Assembly (NCBI GenBank): GCA_902793005.1 | Contig: CADBBQ010000006.1 | Location: 1 to 43,625 of the forward strand | Origin: an uncultured Pseudomonadota bacterium | GTDB taxonomy: Bacteria; Pseudomonadota; Alphaproteobacteria; Rs-D84 | Length of the DNA: 43,625 nucleotides | Reading direction: 5' to 3' | In this document: piece by piece, positions 25,389 to 33,222 of the stretch | How positions within the stretch are numbered: position 1 is the first letter of the stretch | How the letters are laid out: each line of letters opens with the position of its first letter | Made by a program: the position numbers and the translations under genes | The notes under the pieces: generated by a model | What the model was told of the DNA's origin: nothing | What the model saw: the letters and a program-made list of their open reading frames with translations, nothing else | Databases searched by the model: none

Positions 25389-26300
25389 TATCTCTAATCC
25401 ATTACGTTTTTGTATCAAAGAATCGCGTTGTCGCCGTATTGATTGTTTGTATTCTTGCAAAGAATCCTCGGCTCGGAACATTGTATCCATTGTATTTTGA
25501 TACGAACGAATAATACTGTCGTTATGTAAATATTGTGTACGCACAGAATCAAATTCCGGAATTTCAAAATTCGGCCCAGATTGCGCAGCATACATTGTGT
25601 CGTGTGCGATTGAATCCGTTGTATTTGATGTATCATAAATTGGTGCACGCCACGCCATATTTAACAATTCTGATTCTTGGATTAATGCGCGATTCAAAGA
25701 ATCATTTTCAAAATTCAATACCGCTATATCCACAGAATCCGCCGCATTGACGGTATCACGATAAAAATTCCACGCCAATTTGTTTTCTAATTTTGTATTC
25801 ACAGAATCAAAATTGAACATTTCTAAAAAATAAGATAAATCGTGCAGCGAGCCGCAATTTGCCAATATCCGTCCACGCGCAGAACTGTGAATAAAATTCA
25901 TTGTGTCAATTTGTGCGACATATTGTTGAAATATTTTAATATCGTTTTCGGATAAAAACTTTGACATTTGAAAATCGCGTCCCACACGTACAGCATAATT
26001 GTTAAACGCGACATCTGTTAAACTGTCGTTTTGATTTATGCAAATTTCCAATGTATCATATTGTTGTGTCAAAAAATTTTTTGTGCGCACATATCTTTGT
26101 TGTGCCGGTTTCAATTTGCTGGGCACATTTGCAGTTGAAAAATCATTTGTGCTGATAATTTTTTTATCCAATTCAGAAATCTGTTCGTCCAAATTTTCGC
26201 GTGAATTATTGCGGCACATTGTGACAATGCCCGGCACCAAAAACACCGCCAAATAAATTGGTTTGATTTTTAAAAAATTGTTAAATTTATTTCGTTTCAT
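25386..26300 (-). CDS. Unknown membrane-anchored protein, Asp/Asn/Ser/Gln-rich
   Basis: The 304 residues comprise a basic N-terminus, a hydrophobic anchor or signal (about 14-28, IYLAVFLVPGIVTMC; the Cys at 29 is not in a good lipobox), then a long polar, probably helical region with recurring D-S-(I/L) steps and a charged tail. No family is recognised. A TTGACA-type promoter ends 9 nt before the ATG and there is no Shine-Dalgarno, so this is a likely leaderless gene. The next minus-strand gene upstream has its own terminator. Confidence 0.65.
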   Translation of the reverse strand: MKRNKFNNFLKIKPIYLAVFLVPGIVTMCRNNSRENLDEQISELDKKIISTNDFSTANVPSKLKPAQQRYVRTKNFLTQQYDTLEICINQNDSLTDVAFNNYAVRVGRDFQMSKFLSENDIKIFQQYVAQIDTMNFIHSSARGRILANCGSLHDLSYFLEMFNFDSVNTKLENKLAWNFYRDTVNAADSVDIAVLNFENDSLNRALIQESELLNMAWRAPIYDTSNTTDSIAHDTMYAAQSGPNFEIPEFDSVRTQYLHNDSIIRSYQNTMDTMFRAEDSLQEYKQSIRRQRDSLIQKRNGLEI

Positions 26301-26309
26301 AATAATGTA

Positions 26310-26337
26310 ATTGTATAACCTGGATTTTGTATGTCAA
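26310..26337 (-). promoter_or_regulatory. Promoter giving a leaderless mRNA
   Basis: Minus strand: consensus TTGACA (26332-26337), 16-bp spacer, TACAAT (26310-26315), then 9 nt to the ATG at 26300. Confidence 0.65.
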
Positions 26338-26352
26338 CAAAAACAGATATTT

Positions 26353-26374
26353 AAAAAATCCGCCATACGGCGGA
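26353..26374 (-). terminator. Terminator of the 26.4-27.1 kb gene
   Basis: TCCGCC (26359-26364), loop ATAC, GGCGGA (26369-26374); on the minus strand it is followed by T6 (26353-26358). Confidence 0.8.
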
Positions 26375-26389
26375 CATTTTACATAACAA

Positions 26390-27121
26390 TTATCGACGTT
26401 GATTGTTATAAGAATTCACAATCTGTTGTAAATAATATTTTGATTTATTCCGTGATTCTGCAAATTTTTCTGCATTACTCTGAACAACAACGCACTTTAC
26501 ATTTGCTGCACGAAAAGCCTGGTCTGCAATATTTACGGATTTACGATATAAATCCACAGGTGTATAGTGTTGAATCATTTGTGCTTGCAGATTTTTAAAA
26601 TGTTCAACCATCGATTTATCGATTTCGACGATATTCGCATCTTCTTCCAATATCATATCGTGTAAATTTGTTAATCCGGATACGACCAACGCAGATTCAA
26701 TATTCCGGCGTTCGTAATTGGATTTGTTTTCTTGTTTGCGTTGTTCCGATTCCAATTCTGCGACCAACAAATTCAGATTATTTTGTTTTTGCAATTCATA
26801 ATTTTCATAAATCGGCATATAGCGCAACACGTCTTTGCGTGCACGACCATTTTTGATGTAATTTGGTGTGCGGTGTTCGGCCGGAATTCTTTTTATTGAT
26901 ATTTGTGCAGGTGTTTTAAACACAACCGTAAAATCCAATACTATATATCCAGGTGTCGCAACACTTTTGCGTGAAACGCTTGTTCGTGTAAATGGGGTTG
27001 TCTTGACAGGTTGTTTTACAATTTTTGTCGGTTTTGCGGTAACACGAAGTTCGCGTTCGAATTTTGACAAATTACGTACCGGCATTTGTGGTACACGGGG
27101 TTGTTCAGATATAATGTTCAT
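26390..27121 (-). CDS. Unknown basic helical protein
   Basis: The 243-residue product has a Pro/Thr/Lys-rich start without a signal peptide, a short beta-like stretch (YIVLDFTVVFKTPAQISIKRI, in pieces), and a long charged helical second half (ELQKQNNLNLLVAELESEQR...) that could form coiled coil. I recognise no domain. Good ribosome site (GGAAAG) and a TTGACC/TATTAT promoter upstream support it as a real gene. Confidence 0.7.
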   Translation of the reverse strand: MNIISEQPRVPQMPVRNLSKFERELRVTAKPTKIVKQPVKTTPFTRTSVSRKSVATPGYIVLDFTVVFKTPAQISIKRIPAEHRTPNYIKNGRARKDVLRYMPIYENYELQKQNNLNLLVAELESEQRKQENKSNYERRNIESALVVSGLTNLHDMILEEDANIVEIDKSMVEHFKNLQAQMIQHYTPVDLYRKSVNIADQAFRAANVKCVVVQSNAEKFAESRNKSKYYLQQIVNSYNNQRR

Positions 27122-27169
27122 TATTACTTTCCTTTTTACTATAAAAAAATCAATTTCAAAAGCCCGCCT

Positions 27170-27197
27170 ATAATACCACGAATATTTGTTGGGTCAA
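27170..27197 (-). promoter_or_regulatory. Promoter of the 26.4-27.1 kb gene
   Basis: Minus strand: TTGACC (27192-27197), 16-bp spacer, TATTAT (27170-27175). Confidence 0.6.
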
Positions 27198-27303
27198 CAA
27201 TAAAATGCCGGTTTTTTGACGGTCTGACGGCAAAAACAAACAATTTGCAATCTTTTTTATATTAATATAAAATACCTTTGTTTTTTATAAAAGGGGACTG
27301 TTA

Positions 27304-27858
27304 ATGAACGTATATGATTTTTCTGTGGTTGATAACACGGGTAAAAAGGTTGCAATGGATGAATATCGTGGTGATGTTTTATTGATTGTTAATACTGCGA
27401 CCGAATGTGGTTTTACGCCACAGTATGACCCTTTGATGGAAATGTATAAAAAATATCACGGATTGGGATTTGAAATTTTGGATTTTCCGTGCAACCAATT
27501 TGGTCGCCAGGCACCCGGTACCGCATACGAAATTGCGAATTTTTGCAAAATGCATTTCGGCGTAACATTTCCACAATTTGCCAAGATTGATGTCAACGGT
27601 GAAAACACATCACCATTGTTTAAATATTTGAAATCTGTGGCGCCTTTTCGCGAATTTGATATGTCGCAACCGATGTCGAAACAAATGGATGAAATGCTGC
27701 GCGCGACGAATCCTGATTATGACAAGAATTCTGATATAAAATGGAATTTTACAAAGTTTTTGGTTAATCGTGACGGCAATGTTGTTGCGCGTTTTGAACC
27801 AACTGACGATATGGCAAAAATTGATGCCGCCGTCGCAGAATTGTGTAACAAAAAATGA
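27304..27858 (+). CDS. Glutathione peroxidase-family thiol peroxidase
   Basis: A 184-residue thioredoxin-fold peroxidase that reduces hydroperoxides. The peroxidatic Cys lies in NTATECGFTPQY (Cys, not selenocysteine), and the family motifs FPCNQFGRQAPG and WNFTKFLVNRDG complete the Cys/Gln/Trp/Asn active site. The Cys in FPCNQF makes a thioredoxin-dependent mechanism possible. AAAGGGGAC upstream of the ATG. Its stop overlaps the next start in an ATGA arrangement. Confidence 0.95.
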   Translation: MNVYDFSVVDNTGKKVAMDEYRGDVLLIVNTATECGFTPQYDPLMEMYKKYHGLGFEILDFPCNQFGRQAPGTAYEIANFCKMHFGVTFPQFAKIDVNGENTSPLFKYLKSVAPFREFDMSQPMSKQMDEMLRATNPDYDKNSDIKWNFTKFLVNRDGNVVARFEPTDDMAKIDAAVAELCNKK

Positions 27859-28238
27859 TTGATGAAAATTACGAAATTTATAAATTGGTTTTGGAAAAAA
27901 TCCAAACAAACGGCGTCAGCGTGTTGAAAAACAAACGTGGCGCGGGCAGTATTTTTGTTTGGCAATTAGGCCGCATCAACAACACTCAATTGGTGCTCAG
28001 TTATGAATATCGCCGCAACGAATACGGCAATATTGTCCCGAAACAGTTATCTGTGGGTCATATGGTGCCCGACACGCGAACGGGTGGCGAACGATACAAA
28101 CCGGTTGCGTGGTTTGATGTATATCCTGAACAGCACACAATGTTGACCGCGATACTAAAATCGTTATCCGATAACCGCACAGAAAACAAAAAATTGGCAT
28201 TGATTCGCGCATTGGCGGAAAACAAATATCAAAAATAA
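27855..28238 (+). CDS. Unknown small protein coupled to the peroxidase
   Basis: 127 residues, soluble, mixed alpha/beta with aromatic residues (IFVWQLGR, YKPVAWFDVYPEQ) and a helical Lys-rich end. The ATGA overlap with the peroxidase gene implies translational coupling. No family recognised. Confidence 0.75.
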   Translation: MIDENYEIYKLVLEKIQTNGVSVLKNKRGAGSIFVWQLGRINNTQLVLSYEYRRNEYGNIVPKQLSVGHMVPDTRTGGERYKPVAWFDVYPEQHTMLTAILKSLSDNRTENKKLALIRALAENKYQK

Positions 28239-28386
28239 AAACCAAAATAAAATTAAAATTTCAGTGGTCAATCCCGAATATCATCCGGCATAGATTCCGA
28301 TTCCGGATGCCCCAAAAAACAGACTACTTTCAATGTCGATTTTTTCCGGATTTCCGCCGGTTTTTATAGAAAAAATAGTCCCATTT

Positions 28387-28526
28387 AAACCAACGTTTGT
28401 GTACTATTTTTGCACCGACCGATTTATCAAAATCGCACAGCCAAAAAATACCGAAATTCCGACATTTTTTCGTTTTGAACAAACCCGAATTATTAATAAA
28501 AAATAGGTTGATTTTAACGTTGGTTT
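28387..28526. repeat. Long interrupted inverted repeat upstream of the recombinase-like gene
   Basis: Left arm 28387-28411 contains AAACCAACGTT ... CTATTTTT; right arm 28499-28526 contains AAAAATAG ... AACGTTGGTTT, in mirror order. The arms are 87 bp apart. The right arm lies over the spacer of the operon promoter (28508-28536). The 87 bp between arms are AT-rich and carry no gene. This is an operator pair or a relic of recombination sites. Confidence 0.6.
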
Positions 28527-28536
28527 GTTTTATATT
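28508..28536 (+). promoter_or_regulatory. Promoter of the polysaccharide operon
   Basis: TTGATT (28508-28513), 17-bp spacer, TATATT (28531-28536), then 7 nt to the ATG at 28544. No Shine-Dalgarno lies between, so the first gene is probably leaderless. Confidence 0.6.
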
Positions 28537-28543
28537 GCAATGT

Positions 28544-29101
28544 ATGATTTACGGGTTGATTTCTTTGGGCCACATAAAGCACGACGCCGGGGCACAGCGC
28601 GCCGCGATTGTTGCCTGGGCCAAACGCCAAAATTTAACCATAAACGCATTTATTTCATTTGAAAAAAATCCAGATATTTCCACTTTGGCCCCGGGCGACA
28701 CAGTTATTTGCCACGATTGGGATTGCCTGTGTGGCGAGCGTGCATTTTTGCGCGAATTTTTGCAACGCATCCTGACAGACGGCCTGTGCCTATATTCCAC
28801 GCGCAGTGAATATTGCCTGGACCAAGGCCGTCATTCTATGAAATACGCATTTGAAATGTATGCCGAAATTTGGGACACATTTATATCATACAAAAATTTC
28901 CAAGGTGCGCGCCGTCGTGCGGCGAACGGGGGCTTTATGGGTCGTCCGCGTGGTTCGCGCGGCACGCGCCACAAAATGGATGGCCGCGAAGAAATCGCCA
29001 TTGAAATGCATCGCGACGGGCGCAGTATGTACGCCATTGCGCACGAACTGGGCGTATCCGCCCCAACAATTAAACGATTTTTATCAGCCCAAGGATTCTA
29101 A
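28544..29101 (+). CDS. Serine-recombinase (invertase/Mpi-type) homologue without catalytic residues
   Basis: 185 residues from ATG 28544 (MIYGLISLGH). The layout matches small serine invertases: a resolvase domain (1-~125), a linker with MGRPRGSRGTRHK and a C-terminal helix-turn-helix (MYAIAHELGVSAPTIKRFLS). The catalytic residues are gone: the nucleophile motif YxRVS reads LISLG (Gly9 in place of Ser), and the SRLGR arginines read DCLCG (Cys61, Gly64). The HTH is intact. It may work as a DNA-binding regulator rather than a recombinase (inference). It is first in a co-directional run with only 2 bp to the next gene, so it probably regulates its own polysaccharide operon. Confidence 0.75.
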   Translation: MIYGLISLGHIKHDAGAQRAAIVAWAKRQNLTINAFISFEKNPDISTLAPGDTVICHDWDCLCGERAFLREFLQRILTDGLCLYSTRSEYCLDQGRHSMKYAFEMYAEIWDTFISYKNFQGARRRAANGGFMGRPRGSRGTRHKMDGREEIAIEMHRDGRSMYAIAHELGVSAPTIKRFLSAQGF

Positions 29102-29103
29102 TT

Positions 29104-30006
29104 ATGCCACGAACAAAAACCGCATTATCGAAACCGACAACCCGCGCGCCACGCACCGCAACCCGTGCCCCACGCGTATCGGTATTAACGCCGATTTACA
29201 ACACGAACCCGGCGCATTTGCGGGAAATGATTGAATCTATATTGAATCAGACCTTTACGGACTTTGAATTTTTAATTTTGAACGACAGTCCCGACAATCG
29301 TGACATCGAAAAAATCGTTCTTGATTATGCGAAAAAAGACGCCCGCATAAAGTATGCAAAAAACGAAAAAAATATGGGCATCACCCCCAGTCGCAACAAA
29401 TTGCTGAAAATGGCGCGTGGGGAGTATTTGGCGATATTTGACCACGACGACATATCGGTGCCGGACCGCCTGGAACAAGAGGTTGCATACCTGGACGCAC
29501 ACCCACACATCGGCGTAGTATCGGGCTGGCTGCAATATTTCGGCAACGACAACAGCATTTGGAAAACACCGGAATTTGACACAGACATCCGCATAATGTT
29601 ATGCCACAGTTGCTATATCGCGCACACGGCGGCAATGATACGGAAAAGTGTCCTGACCGACAATAACATAGAATACGAAGAATTCTATACCCCGGCCGAG
29701 GATTATCGCCTGTGGGCGCGTTTAATGGACGTGACGCATTTTTATAATTTGCAAACGGTATTGGTAAAGTATCGTTGGATGGGTGGTAACACATCCAATA
29801 TTTATTCATCGCGCACAGAGTCCGCGCGTCGTGCGATTCAGATTGATGTGTGGGATAAACACCCCGGGTTATATTCGATTAGCCAGATGTATGCACCCGG
29901 GACCAGATTCAGATTGCGTCTGTTTGGAATACCATTAATAAAAATCAAGAACAACAAAGTTTACTTATTTGAATTCATCCCTGTATTAAAAATGTTATGG
30001 AGATAA
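29104..30006 (+). CDS. Family 2 glycosyltransferase
   Basis: A GT-A fold enzyme adding a sugar from a nucleotide donor, here in surface polysaccharide assembly. The 300 residues have a basic N-terminal extension, then SVLTPIYNTNP, ESILNQTFTDFEFLILND and the metal site AIFDHDD at about 116-122. The pattern E-D-Y-x-L-W (AEDYRLWARL) marks the acceptor side. AAGGATTCTAATT is the ribosome site. Its closest relative in the window is the glycosyltransferase at 32356. Confidence 0.92.
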   Translation: MPRTKTALSKPTTRAPRTATRAPRVSVLTPIYNTNPAHLREMIESILNQTFTDFEFLILNDSPDNRDIEKIVLDYAKKDARIKYAKNEKNMGITPSRNKLLKMARGEYLAIFDHDDISVPDRLEQEVAYLDAHPHIGVVSGWLQYFGNDNSIWKTPEFDTDIRIMLCHSCYIAHTAAMIRKSVLTDNNIEYEEFYTPAEDYRLWARLMDVTHFYNLQTVLVKYRWMGGNTSNIYSSRTESARRAIQIDVWDKHPGLYSISQMYAPGTRFRLRLFGIPLIKIKNNKVYLFEFIPVLKMLWR

Positions 30007-30009
30007 GTT

Positions 30010-30879
30010 ATGCGAATTGAACACTGTCAAAATGGTCGCACGCATATATGGATTGGTGGTGTGAAAATACTATCGTGGGGACCACGTCGGGTAAAGCCGT
30101 TTAAAAATCCAAAACTTGGTATTTCATACAGTGTTTGGGACGGCGAAGAATTATTGGAACAATCAATAAAACAAATTCGCCCCGTTGCAGATTATATCAA
30201 TGTTGTTTGGCAAAAATTATCGTGGTATGGAAAACCGTGCAGTCCGGGATTGGAAAAATTATTATTAAAATTGAAAGCCAAAGGTTTGATTGATGAAATT
30301 ATATTTTTTGAACCAGATTTATCGTTGAACCCATCGTATAATGAAATCAATAAACGCAATGTGGGACTGTGTGCGGCACGGCGCGCGGGGTGTACACACT
30401 TTATGACAATGGACACCGACGAATTTTATGATACAGAAAAATTTCGCGCCGCATATAACGATATTGTTGAAAGAAATTTAACACATACGTGTTGCAATAT
30501 AATTTCGTATGTCACACCAACGGTTCGCTATCGTGACCCAGAAAGTTTTTTTGTTTCATTTATAAATCGAATTGACCATAACGAAAAATTTACATTTGAT
30601 GCATTTCGTGATTATATTCCGTGCTTGGTTGACCCGACGCGCAAGATTAAATTGTGTAAAAAATCGCGTTTTTGTTTTTTGGGCAATGTTGTTATGCATC
30701 ATATGACACATATTCGACGCGATATAAATAAAAAAGTCGAAAACAGCACAATCAGTCAAACCAACGAACGTGCTAACAATTTAAAAAAATCTGTCAATTC
30801 TGCCATACACAACATCGAATCAAAAATAAAATCAGGCGAGTACATTATCGTAAAAAACAAATTTGGAATAAGGATATAA
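30010..30879 (+). CDS. Probable glycosyltransferase with DxD motif
   Basis: The 289-residue product resembles GT-A glycosyltransferases: a beta start with GISYSVWDGEELLEQSI, a NxGLCAARRAGCTHFM helix and the metal motif MDTDEFYD near residue 139. The second half contains several Cys and His residues and ends in a Lys-rich helix. It lacks the classical GT2 nucleotide loop, so family placement is uncertain; substrate unknown. Three bp after the preceding gene. Confidence 0.72.
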   Translation: MRIEHCQNGRTHIWIGGVKILSWGPRRVKPFKNPKLGISYSVWDGEELLEQSIKQIRPVADYINVVWQKLSWYGKPCSPGLEKLLLKLKAKGLIDEIIFFEPDLSLNPSYNEINKRNVGLCAARRAGCTHFMTMDTDEFYDTEKFRAAYNDIVERNLTHTCCNIISYVTPTVRYRDPESFFVSFINRIDHNEKFTFDAFRDYIPCLVDPTRKIKLCKKSRFCFLGNVVMHHMTHIRRDINKKVENSTISQTNERANNLKKSVNSAIHNIESKIKSGEYIIVKNKFGIRI

Positions 30880-30881
30880 CA

Positions 30882-31631
30882 ATGAACAGAATATACAGAT
30901 TTTTATACCATTTATTAAAATTTATCCCGTTTAAATCCAAAAAAATGCGAAATTTTTTGCAAGTGTTGCGTTTTTATTACAAAGGCAATGACTTGATTGT
31001 TTTGTCTAACGACGGACGCAAAATAAAGAACCCGATTAAAATACCAAAATGCTTACAAATTCAAACATATTTGAATACACACAACAATAAAATTGTTATT
31101 GCAGAAAATCAAAAAACAGGTTCTTGTATAAAATTAAATTTTTATAACGCAAATTCAATAAATATAGAAATTGGCGAAAATAATATGCTTTGTATGACCG
31201 TAACTATCCAGGGCAAAAACGGTCATGCGGTTATTGGAAATAACAATTACATATGTCAGTCAACGGTATATTTATATTGTTCGGGAAAAACAACATTTAA
31301 TATTGGCAACAATAATTTATTTAGTGACGGCATTGTGCTTTGGGCTGGTGAAGGGCACTGTGTTATAAACCCAGTTGATAAATCCGTTACAAATATGGGT
31401 GGCAACATAACGATTGGAAATAATAATTGGGTTTGCCAAAATGTATGCTTTTTGAAACGCGCAAAAATAGGTAATGGTTGCATTGTTGGGTATGGTGCTG
31501 TTGTTGGTACAGATTTTTCAAAAAATGATAATTGTGTAATAGCAGGTAATCCCGCGGTTGTGACCAAAAGTAATGTCCAATGGTCAAATCAAGCACCATG
31601 GGAATATAACGGAAAAATTTATATGGAATAA
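30882..31631 (+). CDS. Hexapeptide-repeat acyltransferase (first of a tandem pair)
   Basis: A left-handed beta-helix enzyme probably transferring an acyl (acetyl) group to a sugar. It has 249 residues: a basic N-terminal helix (RIYRFLYHLLKFIPF), then imperfect hexapeptide turns (IGENNM, IGNNNY, IGNNNL, IGNNNW, IGNGCIVGYGAVV) and the family end NCVIAGNPAVV. The second half of the polypeptide has the trimeric acyltransferase signature. Ribosome site AAGGATATAACA. Similar in plan to the following gene. Confidence 0.88.
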   Translation: MNRIYRFLYHLLKFIPFKSKKMRNFLQVLRFYYKGNDLIVLSNDGRKIKNPIKIPKCLQIQTYLNTHNNKIVIAENQKTGSCIKLNFYNANSINIEIGENNMLCMTVTIQGKNGHAVIGNNNYICQSTVYLYCSGKTTFNIGNNNLFSDGIVLWAGEGHCVINPVDKSVTNMGGNITIGNNNWVCQNVCFLKRAKIGNGCIVGYGAVVGTDFSKNDNCVIAGNPAVVTKSNVQWSNQAPWEYNGKIYME

Positions 31632-31641
31632 GGATATAAAA

Positions 31642-32343
31642 ATGAAAAACATTATTGCGGTTTTGTGTTGGTTTATACCATTTAAAAATATACGACACAG
31701 ATTAAAAGTCAAATATGTCAAAAGCAAACGCATCAAGTATCACAATAACAATCGTATAATTATACATATGCCAAATGGTGATACGGTTATAAATCCGTAC
31801 AGTATTCCTGGACTTGAAGTGTCGTTTGAAGGGGCAAATTCAACAATTGAATTATTTTACCCAATAAGATTTCATAAATCGAATTTTATGTGCAAAGATG
31901 ACTGCAGTATTGTAATAAAACAATCGTGTTTTATGGGATTGACCGTTGATATGTATAACAACACATCCGTATTTATTGATGAAAATTGCCAAATCGGTGA
32001 ATGTCATGTTGCTATGCCAAACGAGCAAAACACATCATTACATATGGAACCAGATTGTGTGTTATCTACTGGAATTGAAATATGGACAACCGATGCCCAT
32101 CCTATTTTTGATATGAAGGGTAAATGTATAAACAATCGTAAATCATGTGTAAAAATTGGACGGCATACTTGGATTTGCAGAAACGCAACGTTGTTAAAAG
32201 GTGCACAAATTGCCCCAAACAGTATTGTTGGACATTCATCCGTAGTATCATCAAAATTCACGGATGAAAATGTTGTGATTGCTGGCAATCCGGCACAAAT
32301 TGTTAAACACGACATAAATTGGTCTGGCGGAAAAATTGATTAA
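31642..32343 (+). CDS. Hexapeptide-repeat acyltransferase (second of a tandem pair)
   Basis: 233 residues from ATG 31642 (ribosome site AAGGATATAAAA; the frame open from 31573 overlaps the previous gene). It starts with VLCWFIPFKNIRHRLK, has looser hexapeptide turns, then KIGRHTWICRNATLLKGAQI and the family end ENVVIAGNPAQIV. The N-terminus and the overall order mirror the preceding gene, which indicates tandem duplication and divergence. Acceptor sugar not deducible. Confidence 0.87.
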   Translation: MKNIIAVLCWFIPFKNIRHRLKVKYVKSKRIKYHNNNRIIIHMPNGDTVINPYSIPGLEVSFEGANSTIELFYPIRFHKSNFMCKDDCSIVIKQSCFMGLTVDMYNNTSVFIDENCQIGECHVAMPNEQNTSLHMEPDCVLSTGIEIWTTDAHPIFDMKGKCINNRKSCVKIGRHTWICRNATLLKGAQIAPNSIVGHSSVVSSKFTDENVVIAGNPAQIVKHDINWSGGKID

Positions 32344-32355
32344 AAGGATTACAAA

Positions 32356-33207
32356 ATGAAAAACAACAAAGTTTCGGTTATTATGCCAGCCTACAATGTT
32401 GAAAAATATGTCAGCGAGGCAATTGAATCTATATTAAATCAAACTTTTACTGATTTTGAACTTATCATCATAAATGACGGTTCAACTGATAATACAGCCA
32501 GCATTATTGACGAATATGCAAAAAAAGATAAAAGAATAAGATTCATAAATCATAGTAAAAATAAAGGACTTATTGCGGTATTAAATGAAGGGCTTGATTT
32601 GTGCAATGGCCAATATATTGCCCGCATGGACAGCGATGATATTTCATTACCGGAACGTTTTGCAAAACAAGTCGCATACTTGGACACCCACCCCGAATGT
32701 GGTGTCTTGGGGACATGGTTTCACGTGTTTGGAAACAAAGATTATATAAATAATACACACCCAAAAAAATTAGATATTCTTAAAATATTACAGGGATGTT
32801 TTGTTGCACACCCAACTGTTATGATGCGAAAATCTGTGATTGATAAATATGGTTTCCGTTATGATGCTGATTATAAACATGCAGAAGATTATGAATTATG
32901 GTCACGTATGATATTTGTAACTGAAATACATAATTTACAAGAAGTATTGTTACAATATCGCTGGACAGATACAAATATCAGTGTCGTCCATTCACAAACC
33001 CAACAAAATGTTGCCAAACAAGTGAAACAAAATATATTGGACAAACTTACCAATAACACAGAAAAACAGCAATATATTGTTGATTGGATAAATGGACGAA
33101 TTAAAAAGGGATTTTTGTTGCCAAAATGGCTAGGAAAAATCGTTTGTTTGTTCATATTTAAACACGACAAAAGACATGATTACCGTGAAAAATATGTAAA
33201 AATGTGA
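32356..33207 (+). CDS. Family 2 glycosyltransferase
   Basis: 283 residues with a textbook GT2 N-terminus: VSVIMPAYNVEKYVSEAIES, ILNQTFTDFELIIINDGSTDN, then GLIAVLNEGLDL and ARMDSDDIS as metal motif, and AEDYELWSRM. Ribosome site AAAAGGATTACAAA. It shares long blocks with the enzyme at 29104 (ESILNQTFTDFE; H-P-x-x-G-V), pointing to common origin. Part of the surface-polysaccharide operon. Confidence 0.95.
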   Translation: MKNNKVSVIMPAYNVEKYVSEAIESILNQTFTDFELIIINDGSTDNTASIIDEYAKKDKRIRFINHSKNKGLIAVLNEGLDLCNGQYIARMDSDDISLPERFAKQVAYLDTHPECGVLGTWFHVFGNKDYINNTHPKKLDILKILQGCFVAHPTVMMRKSVIDKYGFRYDADYKHAEDYELWSRMIFVTEIHNLQEVLLQYRWTDTNISVVHSQTQQNVAKQVKQNILDKLTNNTEKQQYIVDWINGRIKKGFLLPKWLGKIVCLFIFKHDKRHDYREKYVKM

Positions 33208-33222
33208 ACAAAAGGATAAAAA

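Noticed and set aside
28397-28543. N-terminal extension of the recombinase-like protein from a TTG
   Set aside because: It would run through the inverted repeat and promoter; family alignment begins at the ATG at 28544.
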